Assembly: GCA_027486895.1 (NCBI GenBank)
Contig: JAIXOE010000033.1
Location: 1-64,000 of the forward strand
Source of the DNA: Sphingomonadales bacterium
GTDB lineage: Bacteria > Pseudomonadota > Alphaproteobacteria > Sphingomonadales > Sphingomonadaceae
DNA length: 64,000 bases
Direction of reading: 5' to 3'
Shown here one piece after another: positions 44,580 through 54,821 of the stretch; position 1 is the stretch's first letter, and the number at the start of each line of letters is the position of its first letter. The notes under the pieces were generated by a model. The model saw only the letters and a list, made by a program, of their open reading frames with translations. It did no database searches and was not told the origin of the DNA. A program made the translations under genes and the position numbers.

Positions 44580-45088
44580 TGTTGTCTCTTGCCATGCTGA
44601 TGCTGGCGCCCGTGTCCGAGGTCAGCCCAACCGCGTCAGCACCGCTGTCGGCCCCGGCAAAAAACCGCTATGATACAGTCGCATTTGACCCGACAGCGAA
44701 TGCGCAATCTCAACTTGAGACTAAGTTGAATGCCGCAAAGAATATGGATCGCAAGCTTCTGGTCATCATGGGCGGGAATTGGTGTCATGATAGCGCTGCG
44801 CTGGCCAACTTGATGGATACCCCGCGCTTCGCCGGGATGATCGCGCAACATTATGAAGTGCTGTTCGTCGACGTTGGTGTTCCGCAAGTTGGAAGGGGCC
44901 GCAACCTCGATATCGCAAAGCGTTTCGGCATCAAAAAGGTTAAAGGCACCCCGACCTTGCTGGTGCTATCGGCCGACGGTCAATTGCTGAACAGCAAAAA
45001 AGATGCGGCCAGCTGGCGCAATGCAGCAAGCCGGAGCGACGACGAAATTTATCGCTATTTCGCAGAATTTAAGCCGTCGACGAAGTAA
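44576..45088 (+). CDS. Exported thioredoxin-fold protein with a WCHDS active site
   Basis: The 170-aa protein has a hydrophobic N-terminus (LSLAMLMLAPVSEV) and a thioredoxin fold with VIMGGNWCHDSAALANL and GTPTLLVLSADGQLL. The normal CxxC is CxxS here (Cys70, Ser73), so it cannot do classic dithiol exchange. A monothiol isomerase, thiol carrier or structural role is possible. Its start overlaps the GNAT stop by 4 bp, and the EamA gene follows 17 bp later. Confidence 0.83.
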   Translation: MMLSLAMLMLAPVSEVSPTASAPLSAPAKNRYDTVAFDPTANAQSQLETKLNAAKNMDRKLLVIMGGNWCHDSAALANLMDTPRFAGMIAQHYEVLFVDVGVPQVGRGRNLDIAKRFGIKKVKGTPTLLVLSADGQLLNSKKDAASWRNAASRSDDEIYRYFAEFKPSTK

Positions 45089-45105
45089 ACGGTAAAGCAC
45101 AGGCA

Positions 45106-46008
45106 ATGTCGCAACTTCATCCCCGTCCTTTCGTCCCGTTCATGGTAGCGGCTTCCGGTATTGGCACATTTTCGCTGATGGACGCGGCGATGAAGGATCT
45201 GGCGCTGTCGATGGGCGCGTATAATGCGGTGATGTGGCGCAACACACTTGGCGCATTGTTGATGGGCGTGTTGTTCATTGGCACGCGGCAGAAATGGCCA
45301 TCTGCGCATTTGTTGAAAATCCATCTTTGGCGCAGCATCGTCGTCTCGGTCATGGCGATCGGTTTTTTCTGGTCGCTGACCAAATTGCCCTTGGCCGAAG
45401 CTATTGGCCTTAGCTTTATTGCCCCTGTCATCGCGCTGTATCTGGCGGCGGTCATGTTGGGGGAGACAATTGGCAAAGAGGCAATCTGGGCGTCGCTGGC
45501 GGGCTTGGGCGGTGTTGTCATCATCATGGCTGGCCGGTTAAGCGGACATTATACCACTGGGCATTTATGGGGCGCTGCGGCGGTGCTGTTTTCCGCAGTG
45601 GTGTTTGCCTATAATCTCATTCTCGCCCGGCAGCAGGCGCAGGTGGCGGGACCGATCGAGATTGCATTTTTTCAAAATCTGTTTGTGGCAGCAACGCTCA
45701 GTCTGGTTGCGCCCTGGTTTTTGCGGCCGATTGCGCTGTCGGATGTGCCGATGATCGGCGGCGCTGCAACGCTGGCCATTGTGTCGCTGTTGCTGCTGAG
45801 CTGGGCCTATGCGCGCGCGGAGGCGCAAATCTTGATTCCGGTCGAGTACACCGCCTTTGTCTGGGCCGCGTTTTTCGGCTGGCTGTTCTTCGCAGAGCCC
45901 GTCACATTGCCGGTGCTGATGGGAACCGCCTTGATTGTGTGTGGCAGTCTGATTGCCGCGCGCGCAAAACCGGTTCCAGTTAACCAAGTTGAAATCGCCG
46001 CCGTATAA
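45106..46008 (+). CDS. EamA/DMT-family transporter
   Basis: The 300-aa protein has ten hydrophobic segments in two EamA repeats (for example WRNTLGALLMGVLFIG, KLPLAEAIGLSFIAPVIALYLAAV, ETIGKEAIWASLAGLGGVVIIM and PVEYTAFVWAAFFGWLFF). Such proteins export metabolites such as amino acids. It follows the thioredoxin-like gene closely and precedes a glycosyltransferase-like gene by 10 bp. Confidence 0.93.
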   Translation: MSQLHPRPFVPFMVAASGIGTFSLMDAAMKDLALSMGAYNAVMWRNTLGALLMGVLFIGTRQKWPSAHLLKIHLWRSIVVSVMAIGFFWSLTKLPLAEAIGLSFIAPVIALYLAAVMLGETIGKEAIWASLAGLGGVVIIMAGRLSGHYTTGHLWGAAAVLFSAVVFAYNLILARQQAQVAGPIEIAFFQNLFVAATLSLVAPWFLRPIALSDVPMIGGAATLAIVSLLLLSWAYARAEAQILIPVEYTAFVWAAFFGWLFFAEPVTLPVLMGTALIVCGSLIAARAKPVPVNQVEIAAV

Positions 46009-46018
46009 GGCGTTGCCG

Positions 46019-46960
46019 ATGAATGTCGCAACACTCTGGCCGGCCGTGCGCCGCAAGACGGGCGCTTGGCAACACAGCCGCGCCGTTCGCGACATATTGG
46101 ACACCCCGCCCATCGTGCCAGCAGACGACGGGGTCATCCTGTTTTCGATGATTGGTACGGCTGTTTTGCTTCCCTATCTGGTCGCTGTGAAGTCACTTCA
46201 TGCGCAATTGGGCCGGGGCCGCGTGATGCTGCTCAATGACGGAACGTTGACTGCGGCGGACAAAATGTTGCTCGCGCACCATGTTGGCAATCCGGTGATA
46301 CTGGATTTCGCGGATATCGACTCTGCGCCATGTCCGAGCGGTAATTGCTGGGAACGGTTGTTGGCGATACTCGATTTGCGCCGTGATCATTATGTCATTC
46401 AGCTCGATTCCGACACCGTAACGCTTGGCCCTGTGCCGGAGGTTCGGGACGCTATTGATGCCAATCGCAGCTTTACTTTGGGTGGCGGAATCGAGGAGGT
46501 CGCACATGGATTTATGACGGTTCCGGACATGATCCGCGACATCTATCCCGCCGGCCCGCGGACCCCGCATATCCAATCCGTGATTGAATCGGCACTGCGT
46601 GACGTGCCGGGTGCAGAAGACTTACACTATATTCGTGGTTGTGCTGGCTTTGCCGGGTTCAGCAGGTCGGATATGGGCCGTGCATGGGCAGAACGCTTCG
46701 CGGTCGATGCTGCCGCTATTGTCGGCCCGCGCTTCCATGAATGGGGCAGCGAACAGGCGGCATCAAACTTTGTGATCGCTAATGACCCCGATCCCATTCA
46801 GCTGCCCTATCACCGCTACACCAACCATTGGGAGGAGGCGTTGCCCGCTGACCCTGCCTTCATCCACTATATCGGCACTTACCGTTATGACCGTGGAAGC
46901 TATGTTGCGTCGACGGCGCAGGCGATCAGGCAGCTAAAGCAGAATAAATCATCGTCTTAA
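46019..46960 (+). CDS. Putative glycosyltransferase (GT-A fold)
   Basis: The 313-aa protein has no transmembrane segment. It contains a Rossmann-like start (ILFSMIGTAVLLPYLVAVKS), HHVGNPVILDFADID, and HYVIQLDSDTVTLGPVPEV with a DSD motif like the metal site of GT-A enzymes. YIRGCAGFAGFSRSDMGRA and FHEWGSEQAASNFVIAND follow. The donor and acceptor are unknown. The ATG at 46019 gives the most compact protein. Its 3' end overlaps the convergent serine hydrolase by 35 bp. Confidence 0.72.
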   Translation: MNVATLWPAVRRKTGAWQHSRAVRDILDTPPIVPADDGVILFSMIGTAVLLPYLVAVKSLHAQLGRGRVMLLNDGTLTAADKMLLAHHVGNPVILDFADIDSAPCPSGNCWERLLAILDLRRDHYVIQLDSDTVTLGPVPEVRDAIDANRSFTLGGGIEEVAHGFMTVPDMIRDIYPAGPRTPHIQSVIESALRDVPGAEDLHYIRGCAGFAGFSRSDMGRAWAERFAVDAAAIVGPRFHEWGSEQAASNFVIANDPDPIQLPYHRYTNHWEEALPADPAFIHYIGTYRYDRGSYVASTAQAIRQLKQNKSSS

Positions 46961-48116
46961 TTTCACGACGGACCGGGTAGGTGCTCGATGGCATCAACTG
47001 GGTCATGAAAATCATGATGATGTCCTCGACCGGATCTACAAAGAATGCGGTGGAATACATCCCGCCCCAATAGAAATCACCGGTCGAGCAAGGCGTCAAT
47101 GTCGCTGCGCTGTCGATGGTTGTGGCAAAGCCAAGGCCAAAACCAATGCCCGCCATTTCTGCTTCGCTGAACAAGGACTTCGACATTTGCGTCAGGTCCT
47201 GACCACCGGGAATATGGTTGGCGGTCATCAGCTCAATCGTTTTCGGGCTCAATATTTGGACGCCATCCAGCGCGCCACCATTGAGCAACATCCGGCAAAA
47301 ACGGTGATAGTCGGACATGCTGGAGGCCAGGCCGCCACCACCCGAATTGAACGACCAGCCCTTGGCCCAAGCGCTTTCGGACCCAGCCTTGTCGAACAGC
47401 TTCATTTTTGTATCGGGATCGAAACCGAAACCTTCGGGGATGCGTGGCGCCTTGTCCGCCGGAACGCAAAAGGCGGTATCGGTCATGCCCAACGGCGCAA
47501 AAATATGCGTCTGAAAATAATCGGGCAGCGATTGACCGCTGATCCGTTCGACCAGCACGCCAAGGACATCGGTCGACACCGAATAATTCCACTGCGTACC
47601 GGGGTCGAACTCCAGCGGGATTTGCGCGAGCGTGTCGATGAAGCTTTGCGATGTGTTCTTGGTCCAGCTTTCAACATCGGTTTTGCGGTAGGCCGCATCG
47701 ATATTGCCCTGTTCCTGAAAGCTGTACGTAAAACCTGCAGTGTGGCGCAGCAGATCGACGATGCGCATCTGAGTCGTTGGTGGACGCGAGACAAAGGGTA
47801 CATTGCCGCCGCCTGCGACAAACACGCCAAGCTTGGCAAATTCGGGGATATATTTTGCGACAGGGTCCGTCAGCGCAACCTTGCCCTGTTCAACCAGCTG
47901 CATGAACGCGACCGAAGTGATTGGCTTTGTCATAGACGCGATACGGAAGATCGCGTCGTCAGCGACGCCCGAGCTCCACTGAAGCGCAATGTCGTCGCCG
48001 CGCCCGACCAGCAGCGCCGCAAAGGGCAATTTGCCGCTGTCGAGATATTGGGTTTGGATGAACTCCGGTATCCGGGCAAGCCGATCGGAAACAAAGCCTA
48101 GATCTTCGGCGCTCAT
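46926..48116 (-). CDS. Serine hydrolase (class C beta-lactamase/EstB-like)
   Basis: The 396-aa protein has the SxxK motif [31 protein letters not shown] as the tyrosine motif, and [15 protein letters not shown]. The KTG motif is not obvious, so an esterase or peptidase is more likely than a beta-lactamase. The absence of a signal peptide also points to a cytoplasmic esterase of the catabolic operon. It is the last of seven minus-strand genes and overlaps the preceding SDR by 4 bp. Confidence 0.9.
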   Translation of the reverse strand: MSAEDLGFVSDRLARIPEFIQTQYLDSGKLPFAALLVGRGDDIALQWSSGVADDAIFRIASMTKPITSVAFMQLVEQGKVALTDPVAKYIPEFAKLGVFVAGGGNVPFVSRPPTTQMRIVDLLRHTAGFTYSFQEQGNIDAAYRKTDVESWTKNTSQSFIDTLAQIPLEFDPGTQWNYSVSTDVLGVLVERISGQSLPDYFQTHIFAPLGMTDTAFCVPADKAPRIPEGFGFDPDTKMKLFDKAGSESAWAKGWSFNSGGGGLASSMSDYHRFCRMLLNGGALDGVQILSPKTIELMTANHIPGGQDLTQMSKSLFSEAEMAGIGFGLGFATTIDSAATLTPCSTGDFYWGGMYSTAFFVDPVEDIIMIFMTQLMPSSTYPVRREIKTMIYSALAA

Positions 48117-48910
48117 ACTGCGGTCTGTCCTGTCAATTGGCGGGTTACGGGGTGTGAGCTGGAAAGGCCGCCATCGACGGCAATGGCTTGACCGTTGACA
48201 TAGCTTGCCTGATCGCTGGCAAGGAACAAGGCGACATTGGCGAGCTCCTCGGGCTGCGCGCCACGGCGTAGCGGGTTGAGGCGCCCGATCTTATCGGTCA
48301 CGCCCTTTTCCTTGGCATAATCGAATGTCGGCTTGGTCATACCGGTTTCAGTAAGGCCGGGGCAGATCGCGTTGCAGCGGACATTGGTGCCTGACAATTG
48401 CTGCGCGGAAACCATCGCCAGATTGATGACGCCGGCTTTCGATGCCGAATAAGGCGGACCGCCAGCGCCTGAACGGATGCCCGCGACGCTTGCGGTCAGG
48501 ATGATTGAACCGCCATTGCCCGCATCGGCCATGACCTTGCCTGCATGCTTCACCATCAGCCATGGGCCAATCAGGTTGACGCGCAGCACGCTGGTGAAAT
48601 TCTCGACAGTGTTATCGAAGATGCCTTCCATGCCGCCGGAGATGCCAGCGTTGGCAAATGCAACGTCCAGATGGCCGTGCAGTTCGATGGCCTTTGCGAC
48701 AATCGCGGCGACATCAGCCTCATCGCCTGCATCCATTTGGATCGCGGTTGCGGCATCGCCAATCATTGCTGCGGTGTCATGCACCGACGCCGCCATGTCG
48801 CCCAACACGACCTTAGCGCCTTCAGCCGCAAAGCGGATGGCCGATGCGCGGCCAATGCCTGAACCTGCGCCCGTGATGATAGCGACTTTGCCTTCTAATG
48901 CGCCGGTCAT
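48113..48910 (-). CDS. Short-chain dehydrogenase/reductase
   Basis: The 265-aa SDR has the NAD(P) motif [27 protein letters not shown], the catalytic Ser at [13 protein letters not shown] and YSASKAG with Tyr and Lys. The last part [18 protein letters not shown] and the C-terminal VDGGLSS are typical. It would oxidise a hydroxyl or reduce a ketone on a CoA-linked or free intermediate. Both ends overlap neighbours by 4 bp, so it is firmly in the operon. Confidence 0.95.
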   Translation of the reverse strand: MTGALEGKVAIITGAGSGIGRASAIRFAAEGAKVVLGDMAASVHDTAAMIGDAATAIQMDAGDEADVAAIVAKAIELHGHLDVAFANAGISGGMEGIFDNTVENFTSVLRVNLIGPWLMVKHAGKVMADAGNGGSIILTASVAGIRSGAGGPPYSASKAGVINLAMVSAQQLSGTNVRCNAICPGLTETGMTKPTFDYAKEKGVTDKIGRLNPLRRGAQPEELANVALFLASDQASYVNGQAIAVDGGLSSSHPVTRQLTGQTAV

Positions 48911-49668
48911 ACCACGACACCCCCATCAACCACGATTGTCTGCCCGGTCATGAAGGTCGAGGCGTCCGAAGCGAGATAGACGGCGGCACCTGCAATCTCA
49001 CGCGGCTCGCCAATGCGGCCCAATGCTGCGCCAGAGGTCGACGCTTTCAAATTTTCGGGATTTTCCCACAATGCCTTGGCAAAATCCGTCTTGACCAGTC
49101 CCGGCGCGATTGAGTTGATCCGCACATTATACGGGCCATATTCGCGGGCGAGGTTTTTGGTCATCTGGATATCCGCCGCCTTGGTGATCGCATAAGCGCC
49201 CAGGATCGGCGATCCACGCAAGCCACCAATGGATGAGACAATGACAATTGACCCAGCACGCCGTTCGATCATTTCTGGCGCAACCATCTGGATCAGCCAA
49301 TGCTGCGACACGATGTTATGATCGAGTGTCTTGCGGAGTTGCTCGTCCGTGATGGTCGCCATTGGGCCGTAATGCGGGTTCGATGCCGCGTTGCAGACCA
49401 GAATGTCGACTTGGCCAAATGCCTTGCGGGTTTCATCCACAAGGTTTTGCAGCGACTCTTTGGACGAAAGGCTTGAGGCCACAGCAATCGCGGCGCCCGG
49501 ATGCTTGGCGTTGATGCCAGCAGCCACCTTTTCACAATCTTCGATATTCCGGCTGGAAATCGCAACCTTTGCGCCTTGCCCGGCCATTTCTTCGGCAATC
49601 GCCTGACCAATGCCACGCGACGAACCCGTTATGATTGCGACCTTACCGGTCATATCGAATAATGACAT
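48907..49668 (-). CDS. Short-chain dehydrogenase/reductase
   Basis: The 253-aa SDR has [47 protein letters not shown] and [13 protein letters not shown]. The C-terminal DGGVVV completes the fold. GGAGAGA lies about 5 nt before the ATG at 49668; the frame extends to 49692 without features. Its stop overlaps the next SDR gene by 4 bp. Confidence 0.95.
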   Translation of the reverse strand: MSLFDMTGKVAIITGSSRGIGQAIAEEMAGQGAKVAISSRNIEDCEKVAAGINAKHPGAAIAVASSLSSKESLQNLVDETRKAFGQVDILVCNAASNPHYGPMATITDEQLRKTLDHNIVSQHWLIQMVAPEMIERRAGSIVIVSSIGGLRGSPILGAYAITKAADIQMTKNLAREYGPYNVRINSIAPGLVKTDFAKALWENPENLKASTSGAALGRIGEPREIAGAAVYLASDASTFMTGQTIVVDGGVVV

Positions 49669-49713
49669 TGATCTCTCTCCTGTTCCTCCCACCAGCGGGG
49701 AGGATCTTATCTT

Positions 49714-50796
49714 TTACGCCCCGGCCTGCTCGGCAAATTTCCATGCGGATTGCGCGAGCGGAAACACGCGTTCGGCCATAGCTTGCGCATGTGACGAACT
49801 TGCGGTGCCGTCTATCACGCGTTTTTTTATCCCTTGAATAATCCCTGCCAGACGGAAGAAGTTGTACGCAAAGTACCAGTTCATATCGGGCACGCCGTCG
49901 CGGTTCGTTGCCGCGCAATAGCGTTCGACCATCGCGTCGAGTTCGGGAATACCAAGCGCCGCGCGGTCCAAATCCATGACGCCCGAGCGGCCTTCATTAT
50001 GCGTGACCCATGCCATGGCGACATAGGTGAAATCCGCCAGCGGATCGCCAAGCGTCGAGAGCTCCCAATCCAGCACCGCCACGACATGCGGGTCCTTGGC
50101 GTCGAAAATCATATTGTCGATGCGATAGTCACCATGGACGACGCTTGTGCGTGTTTGCTCTGGCAGCGTCTTGGGCAGCCACTCGATGAGCCGCTCCATT
50201 TCGGGCATGACTTCGGTTTCGGACGCCCGATATTGCTTGGTCCAGCGATCCACCTGACGTCCGAAATAATTTCCGGGTTTGCCGAAATCGGACAGCCCCG
50301 CAGCTTCAACATCAATGTTGTGGAGCGCGGCCAGCGTGTCGATCATCGCCTCATAAGTTGCTTTGCGCTCTGGCGGGTTGGACCCCGGCATGGCGCCGTC
50401 CCAGATCGTGCGGCCCTCGACCATGTCCATGATGTAGAACATGGCACCGATAACGCTATCGTCGGTGCACAGGCCATAGGGCTTGGCGACTGGAAAGCCA
50501 GTGGGATGAAGCCCCGCGATGACTTTATACTCGCGGTCCACGGCATGCGCGCTGGGCAACAAAACACCGAGTGGCTTGCGGCGAAGCACGTATGAGCCGC
50601 TTTTCGCATTCAACCTATAGGTCGGGTTTGATTGCCCGCCAGCAAATTTCAGCGCCTGCACGGGCCCTTCAAAACCAGCGACATTGGCGGTCATCCATTC
50701 GGCCAGCTTGGCCTCATCCAATATGTCCGCACCAGTAGGAGCAACGGTTCCGGTAAAGGCCGTCTGCGCGTCAATCGGTGTCGGCGCTGCGCTCAT
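49714..50796 (-). CDS. APH-like phosphotransferase (ACAD10/11 kinase-type)
   Basis: The 360-aa kinase has the Brenner motif VVHGDYRIDNMIFD and the DFG-like AVLDWELSTLGDPLADF. The lysine segment is near FAGGQSNPTYRLNAK. The family includes the N-terminal domain of human ACAD10/ACAD11 and bacterial LvaA, which phosphorylate 4-hydroxyacyl-CoA before dehydrogenase-driven phosphate elimination. Here the kinase lies two genes from a 427-aa ACAD. It overlaps the ADH gene by 4 bp. Confidence 0.92.
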   Translation of the reverse strand: MSAAPTPIDAQTAFTGTVAPTGADILDEAKLAEWMTANVAGFEGPVQALKFAGGQSNPTYRLNAKSGSYVLRRKPLGVLLPSAHAVDREYKVIAGLHPTGFPVAKPYGLCTDDSVIGAMFYIMDMVEGRTIWDGAMPGSNPPERKATYEAMIDTLAALHNIDVEAAGLSDFGKPGNYFGRQVDRWTKQYRASETEVMPEMERLIEWLPKTLPEQTRTSVVHGDYRIDNMIFDAKDPHVVAVLDWELSTLGDPLADFTYVAMAWVTHNEGRSGVMDLDRAALGIPELDAMVERYCAATNRDGVPDMNWYFAYNFFRLAGIIQGIKKRVIDGTASSSHAQAMAERVFPLAQSAWKFAEQAGA

Positions 50797-51881
50797 TGGT
50801 CGAATACGATGACCGACCGTGCGGCATCACCGCGCTTCATCTGGTCAAAGCCTTCATTGATACGTTCCAGCGGAATTGTCTCCGAAACGATGCTGTCGAG
50901 ATCGAGCATGCCGCGCATGTAGAAGTCCACAAGCCGAGGGATATCCACCGGAAAGCGGTTGCCACCCATGATCGCGCCTTGCAGTTTTTTGCCGGAAAGC
51001 AGGTCCATTGCGGACAGACCGACCGAATGTTGCAATGGCATCATGCCCAGGATCGTTGCTGTCCCGCCGCGCTTGAGCGACTTGACGGCAAGCTCACCCG
51101 ATGCCGGACGACCCACAGCTTCAATCGCATGATCGACGCCGCCCTTGGTCAATTCCTGAATTTGCTTGGCTGCATCAGCATCCATGGGATCGATGACATC
51201 CGTTGCACCCAGCTTCATCGCCAGTGCGCGCTTTTCGGGCATTGGGTCAGCGGCAATGATGCGGCCAGCACCAGCGATTTTCGCAGCATTGATGGTCGCA
51301 AGACCAACGCCGCCACAGCCGATAACTGCAATGGTTTCACCGGGCGTTACCTTGCACGCATTGAAAATCGTGCCAGCGCCCGTGGTCACCGCACAGCCAA
51401 TGACTGACGCCTTGTCGAGCGGCATTTCGGGGTTAATCGCAACGCACGCATGTTCGTGCACCAGCATCATTTCGGCATAAGCCGACAGGTTCAGCATCTG
51501 GTTGACGATGCTGCCGTCGGGGCGTGTCAGGCGCGGGGCTTCGCCGGGCTTGCGCCGGGTTTCGCCGCCAAGGCACAAGGACATCCGGCCAGTGACGCAA
51601 TATTCGCAATGGCCGCAGAATGCGCTCAGGCAAGTTACAACAGCATCGCCGACCTTAACGGTGCGCACTTCGCTGCCGACCGCCTCGACAATACCCGCCG
51701 CCTCATGACCCGGAATCGCGGGCAGGGGATGCGGATATGTGCCTTCGATAAAGTGCAGATCGCTATGGCAAAGCCCGCAGGCCGCAGTGCGGATAAGCAC
51801 CTCATGCGGCCCGGGGTTTGAAATATTGACCTGTTCAATCTGAAGCGGTTTGCCCGCTTCGATCAGGACGGCAGCCTTCAC
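50793..51881 (-). CDS. Zinc-dependent alcohol dehydrogenase (MDR)
   Basis: The 362-aa protein has the catalytic zinc cysteine in [24 protein letters not shown], the four structural-zinc cysteines [15 protein letters not shown], and the nucleotide motif [17 protein letters not shown]. It should oxidise an alcohol to an aldehyde or ketone with NAD. The start is GTG, overlapping the ACAD stop by 4 bp, and its own stop overlaps the kinase gene start. Confidence 0.95.
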   Translation of the reverse strand: MKAAVLIEAGKPLQIEQVNISNPGPHEVLIRTAACGLCHSDLHFIEGTYPHPLPAIPGHEAAGIVEAVGSEVRTVKVGDAVVTCLSAFCGHCEYCVTGRMSLCLGGETRRKPGEAPRLTRPDGSIVNQMLNLSAYAEMMLVHEHACVAINPEMPLDKASVIGCAVTTGAGTIFNACKVTPGETIAVIGCGGVGLATINAAKIAGAGRIIAADPMPEKRALAMKLGATDVIDPMDADAAKQIQELTKGGVDHAIEAVGRPASGELAVKSLKRGGTATILGMMPLQHSVGLSAMDLLSGKKLQGAIMGGNRFPVDIPRLVDFYMRGMLDLDSIVSETIPLERINEGFDQMKRGDAARSVIVFDQ

Positions 51882-53161
51882 CGTGTTGCCCCCATGTCAC
51901 CGCTCGACATGCCTTCTTTGCCACGTCCGCCATGCTTGCCCAATTCCATACGGGCAATGGCACGTGCGTGCACTTCGTCGGGACCATCGGCCAAACGCAA
52001 TGTACGCTGATGCGCCCAAGCTGATGCCAGACCGAAATCATCGGACACACCGCCGCCACCATGTGCTTGAATGGCATTGTCGATGATGCTCAGCGCCATG
52101 TTCGGTGCCTGCACCTTGATCATTGCTATTTCGGCTGCTGCGGCCTTGTTGCCGACCTTGTCCATCATGTCCGCGGCCTTGAGGCAAAGCAGGCGAGTCA
52201 TTTCAATGTCGATACGGGCACGGGCGATGCGTTCTTCCCACACGCTGTGTTCGGCAACGGTCTTGCCGAAAGCAACGCGCGACTGGAGGCGCTTGCACAT
52301 TTTTTCCAGCGCTTCTTCGGCGGTGCCGATGGTGCGCATGCAGTGGTGGATACGGCCAGGTCCAAGGCGCCCTTGTGCGATTTCGAAACCGCGGCCTTCG
52401 CCAAGCAGCATGTTCGACGCAGGAATGCGGACATCCTTCAGTTCGATTTCCATATGGCCATGCGGCGCATCGTCATATCCGAACACGGGAAGGTGACGCA
52501 GAATGTTCACGCCTGGCGCATCAAGCTCCATTAGCACCATCGATTGCTGCGCATGACGCTTGGCTTCGAAATCGGTCTTGCCCATCACAATCGCGATTTT
52601 GCAGCGCGGATCGCCGGCACCTGACGACCACCACTTAACGCCATTCAGGACATATTCGTCGCCTTCACGGCGGATCGATGTTTCGATGTTGGTCGCATCT
52701 GACGACGCAACGGCTGGCTCGGTCATCAAGAATGCAGAACGGATTTCGCCGTTCATCAGCGGAAGCATCCACTTTTCTTTTTGCTCTGCCGTGCCGTAAC
52801 GCAGGAACACTTCCATATTGCCGGTGTCTGGCGCCGAGCAGTTATATACTTCGGACGCAAAGCCGATGCGGCCCATTTCTTCGGCGCACAAAGCATATTC
52901 CATGTTGGTCAGACCGGGGCCATCAAAATGGACGCTGTCGTCGACATGCACGCGGCCTGACGTTGGCGGCATGAATAGGTTCCAAAGACCAGCGGCTTTC
53001 GCCCGTGCCTTTTCCTCTTCAACGACCTGAAGCACTTTCCAGCGGTCGCCTACAGCCTGTTCTGCATAATAATCGGCAACGCGTGGACGCAGGAAGCGTT
53101 CATTGTGGTCGCGGATACGATCCCGCCAGTATGTTTGCTTGTCGTTGAGATCGAAATCCAT
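51878..53161 (-). CDS. Acyl-CoA dehydrogenase, ACAD10/11-like
   Basis: The 427-aa protein has the FAD/substrate segments [52 protein letters not shown] and [16 protein letters not shown]. At the usual catalytic-Glu site it reads [13 protein letters not shown] instead of an EGT motif, with Asp in the position of Glu. ACAD10/11-type dehydrogenases share the GRIHHCMRT and DGPDEVH signatures and eliminate phosphate from 4-phosphoacyl-CoA. It precedes the ADH and kinase genes with a 4-bp overlap. Confidence 0.95.
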   Translation of the reverse strand: MDFDLNDKQTYWRDRIRDHNERFLRPRVADYYAEQAVGDRWKVLQVVEEEKARAKAAGLWNLFMPPTSGRVHVDDSVHFDGPGLTNMEYALCAEEMGRIGFASEVYNCSAPDTGNMEVFLRYGTAEQKEKWMLPLMNGEIRSAFLMTEPAVASSDATNIETSIRREGDEYVLNGVKWWSSGAGDPRCKIAIVMGKTDFEAKRHAQQSMVLMELDAPGVNILRHLPVFGYDDAPHGHMEIELKDVRIPASNMLLGEGRGFEIAQGRLGPGRIHHCMRTIGTAEEALEKMCKRLQSRVAFGKTVAEHSVWEERIARARIDIEMTRLLCLKAADMMDKVGNKAAAAEIAMIKVQAPNMALSIIDNAIQAHGGGGVSDDFGLASAWAHQRTLRLADGPDEVHARAIARMELGKHGGRGKEGMSSGDMGATR

Positions 53162-53193
53162 GACTCAGTCCTCTTCCATATTTAATTGATCGG

Positions 53194-54609
53194 TTAACTG
53201 GCAGACTCTGCCGATGTGTTCAAGGCGCGCAAACGTTCATTATGACTTTCACGCGAAATCGGGAAGTGGCGCAAGATAAGAATGCCCGTAATTCCGACGA
53301 CCAGCACCGTAGCCATATAATATAGCGCAAGGCCGTCGAGTACGGCGGGATCAACATTGCCCGCCACCGCGTCTTGAGGGAATTCAGAGAAGGTCAGGAT
53401 CATGCCGGCAGCAAATGTGCCGATGCCGACGGCGCATTTCTGCATGAAAAAATAGCCTGCGAAAAACAGCCCTTCGGATCGGCGCCCTGTTTCTTGCTGC
53501 GATGCCTCCACGACATCGGCCATCATCGACGATGTCAGCATCATCATGCCGATAGCCGTACTGTTCGAAAATATGAGGAAGGAAAACATGAATGCGACTG
53601 ACGGGTCCGATGGGCCACCGGGCACAAGATCAAGCAGCCAGCTCGCGTACAAAGCGGTGTTGAAGGTGAGCGAAAGCAGCGCAAGCAGGATAGCGCCGTT
53701 TTTCTTGCCAAGGCGCGCAGAAATCGGCGGAACAATGAAAAATGCGACGATGACCGTGCCGAACAGCAGAAGCGCGTAATAAAGCATCTCCATCTGCTGT
53801 AGCTGCCACAGAAACGCGAGCTGATAGTTGCTGAGCGCAAAGGTGAGACCCTGATTGATAAGGCCAAATAACGCGGCAGATACCAGCCAGAGGAAGGCTT
53901 TGTTGGATAAGGTCGCCTTTACCTCGGCAAGCGCATGGCCAAGGCCTGCGCCGCGCGGGGCAGGGGGCGATTGCTTTGCCACATGGCGATGCTGGCCAAG
54001 CGCTGAAATCAGCACGGCGCCGCTCATCATCGCTGCGCCCCACACGGAATACGCATCATAACCCGCAGGATCGCTGACCCCGTCTTTGCCTGTGAAGAAA
54101 ATGCCATAGGCAAAGATCAGCATGAGCAAGCCGCCGGCCCAGCCAAATAGGAAACGGTAACGCATCAGTCGCGTGCGCTCGTCATAATCGCCGGTGAGTT
54201 CAGGTACGAGGGCGATGGACGGAACCTCACACATCGCAACCAAGGTGCGCGCCAGTACCGCTGTGCAGAATAACCAGATGATCGTTCCGGTCTGCCCCAT
54301 TTCGGGCGGGTGCCATAGCAGCATCCAGATAATGCCAAGCGGGATTGCGGCGCTGTACAACCATGGAAGGCGGCGCCCCCATTTGCTTTGGGTTCGGTCA
54401 GATAATTCGCCGATGATGGGATCTGCAAAGGCATCGAATATCAAAGCAGCCATAATGACTACCCCGACAAGGCCAGCGTCAATGCCAAGCACCTGATTAT
54501 AGAATATCAGCAGGAAGACCGAAAAGCCGTTATCCTTAACGCCATAGGCAACCGAGCCAAGGCCGTGCATGACTTTTAAGGATCGGGGAAGTGGGACTGC
54601 GGGTGTCAT
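53194..54609 (-). CDS. GPH-family (MelB-like) MFS transporter
   Basis: The 471-aa protein has twelve hydrophobic segments and the GPH start GSVAYGVKDNGFSVFLLIFY, then DAFADPIIGELSDRTQSKWGRRLPW, the typical loop 2-3. Members carry sugars with cations, but relatives in catabolic gene clusters carry other organic acids. It is the first gene of the minus-strand catabolic operon and probably imports its substrate. The ACAD gene follows by 32 bp. Confidence 0.92.
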   Translation of the reverse strand: MTPAVPLPRSLKVMHGLGSVAYGVKDNGFSVFLLIFYNQVLGIDAGLVGVVIMAALIFDAFADPIIGELSDRTQSKWGRRLPWLYSAAIPLGIIWMLLWHPPEMGQTGTIIWLFCTAVLARTLVAMCEVPSIALVPELTGDYDERTRLMRYRFLFGWAGGLLMLIFAYGIFFTGKDGVSDPAGYDAYSVWGAAMMSGAVLISALGQHRHVAKQSPPAPRGAGLGHALAEVKATLSNKAFLWLVSAALFGLINQGLTFALSNYQLAFLWQLQQMEMLYYALLLFGTVIVAFFIVPPISARLGKKNGAILLALLSLTFNTALYASWLLDLVPGGPSDPSVAFMFSFLIFSNSTAIGMMMLTSSMMADVVEASQQETGRRSEGLFFAGYFFMQKCAVGIGTFAAGMILTFSEFPQDAVAGNVDPAVLDGLALYYMATVLVVGITGILILRHFPISRESHNERLRALNTSAESAS

Positions 54610-54821
54610 TTATGATTAAAACTGGCAGCGCGAAAAGGCGCATTTTCGGGCGAATCGCACGTTGTTTCTCTCCTATATCCCGCGGTCATGCTAGGCATGG
54701 TTCCCTGCCTGTCAATCGCGATGCAAATGACGTTACGGCATGCATCACTCACCGATAAGCGCTTGCGTTTCGGCGCGTGACAGCCCAAAAATTCATCAAG
54801 CAATTAACTTAGGAGAGCATG
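54610..54821. promoter_or_regulatory. Bidirectional promoter region of the catabolic operons
   Basis: These 212 bp separate two divergent operons. A dyad CATGC-TAG-GCATG lies at 54687-54699 (arms of five, spacer of three), a possible repressor site. No regulator gene is in the cluster. TAGGAGAGC at 54809-54817 is the ribosome-binding sequence for the plus-strand ACAD gene. Confidence 0.45.
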
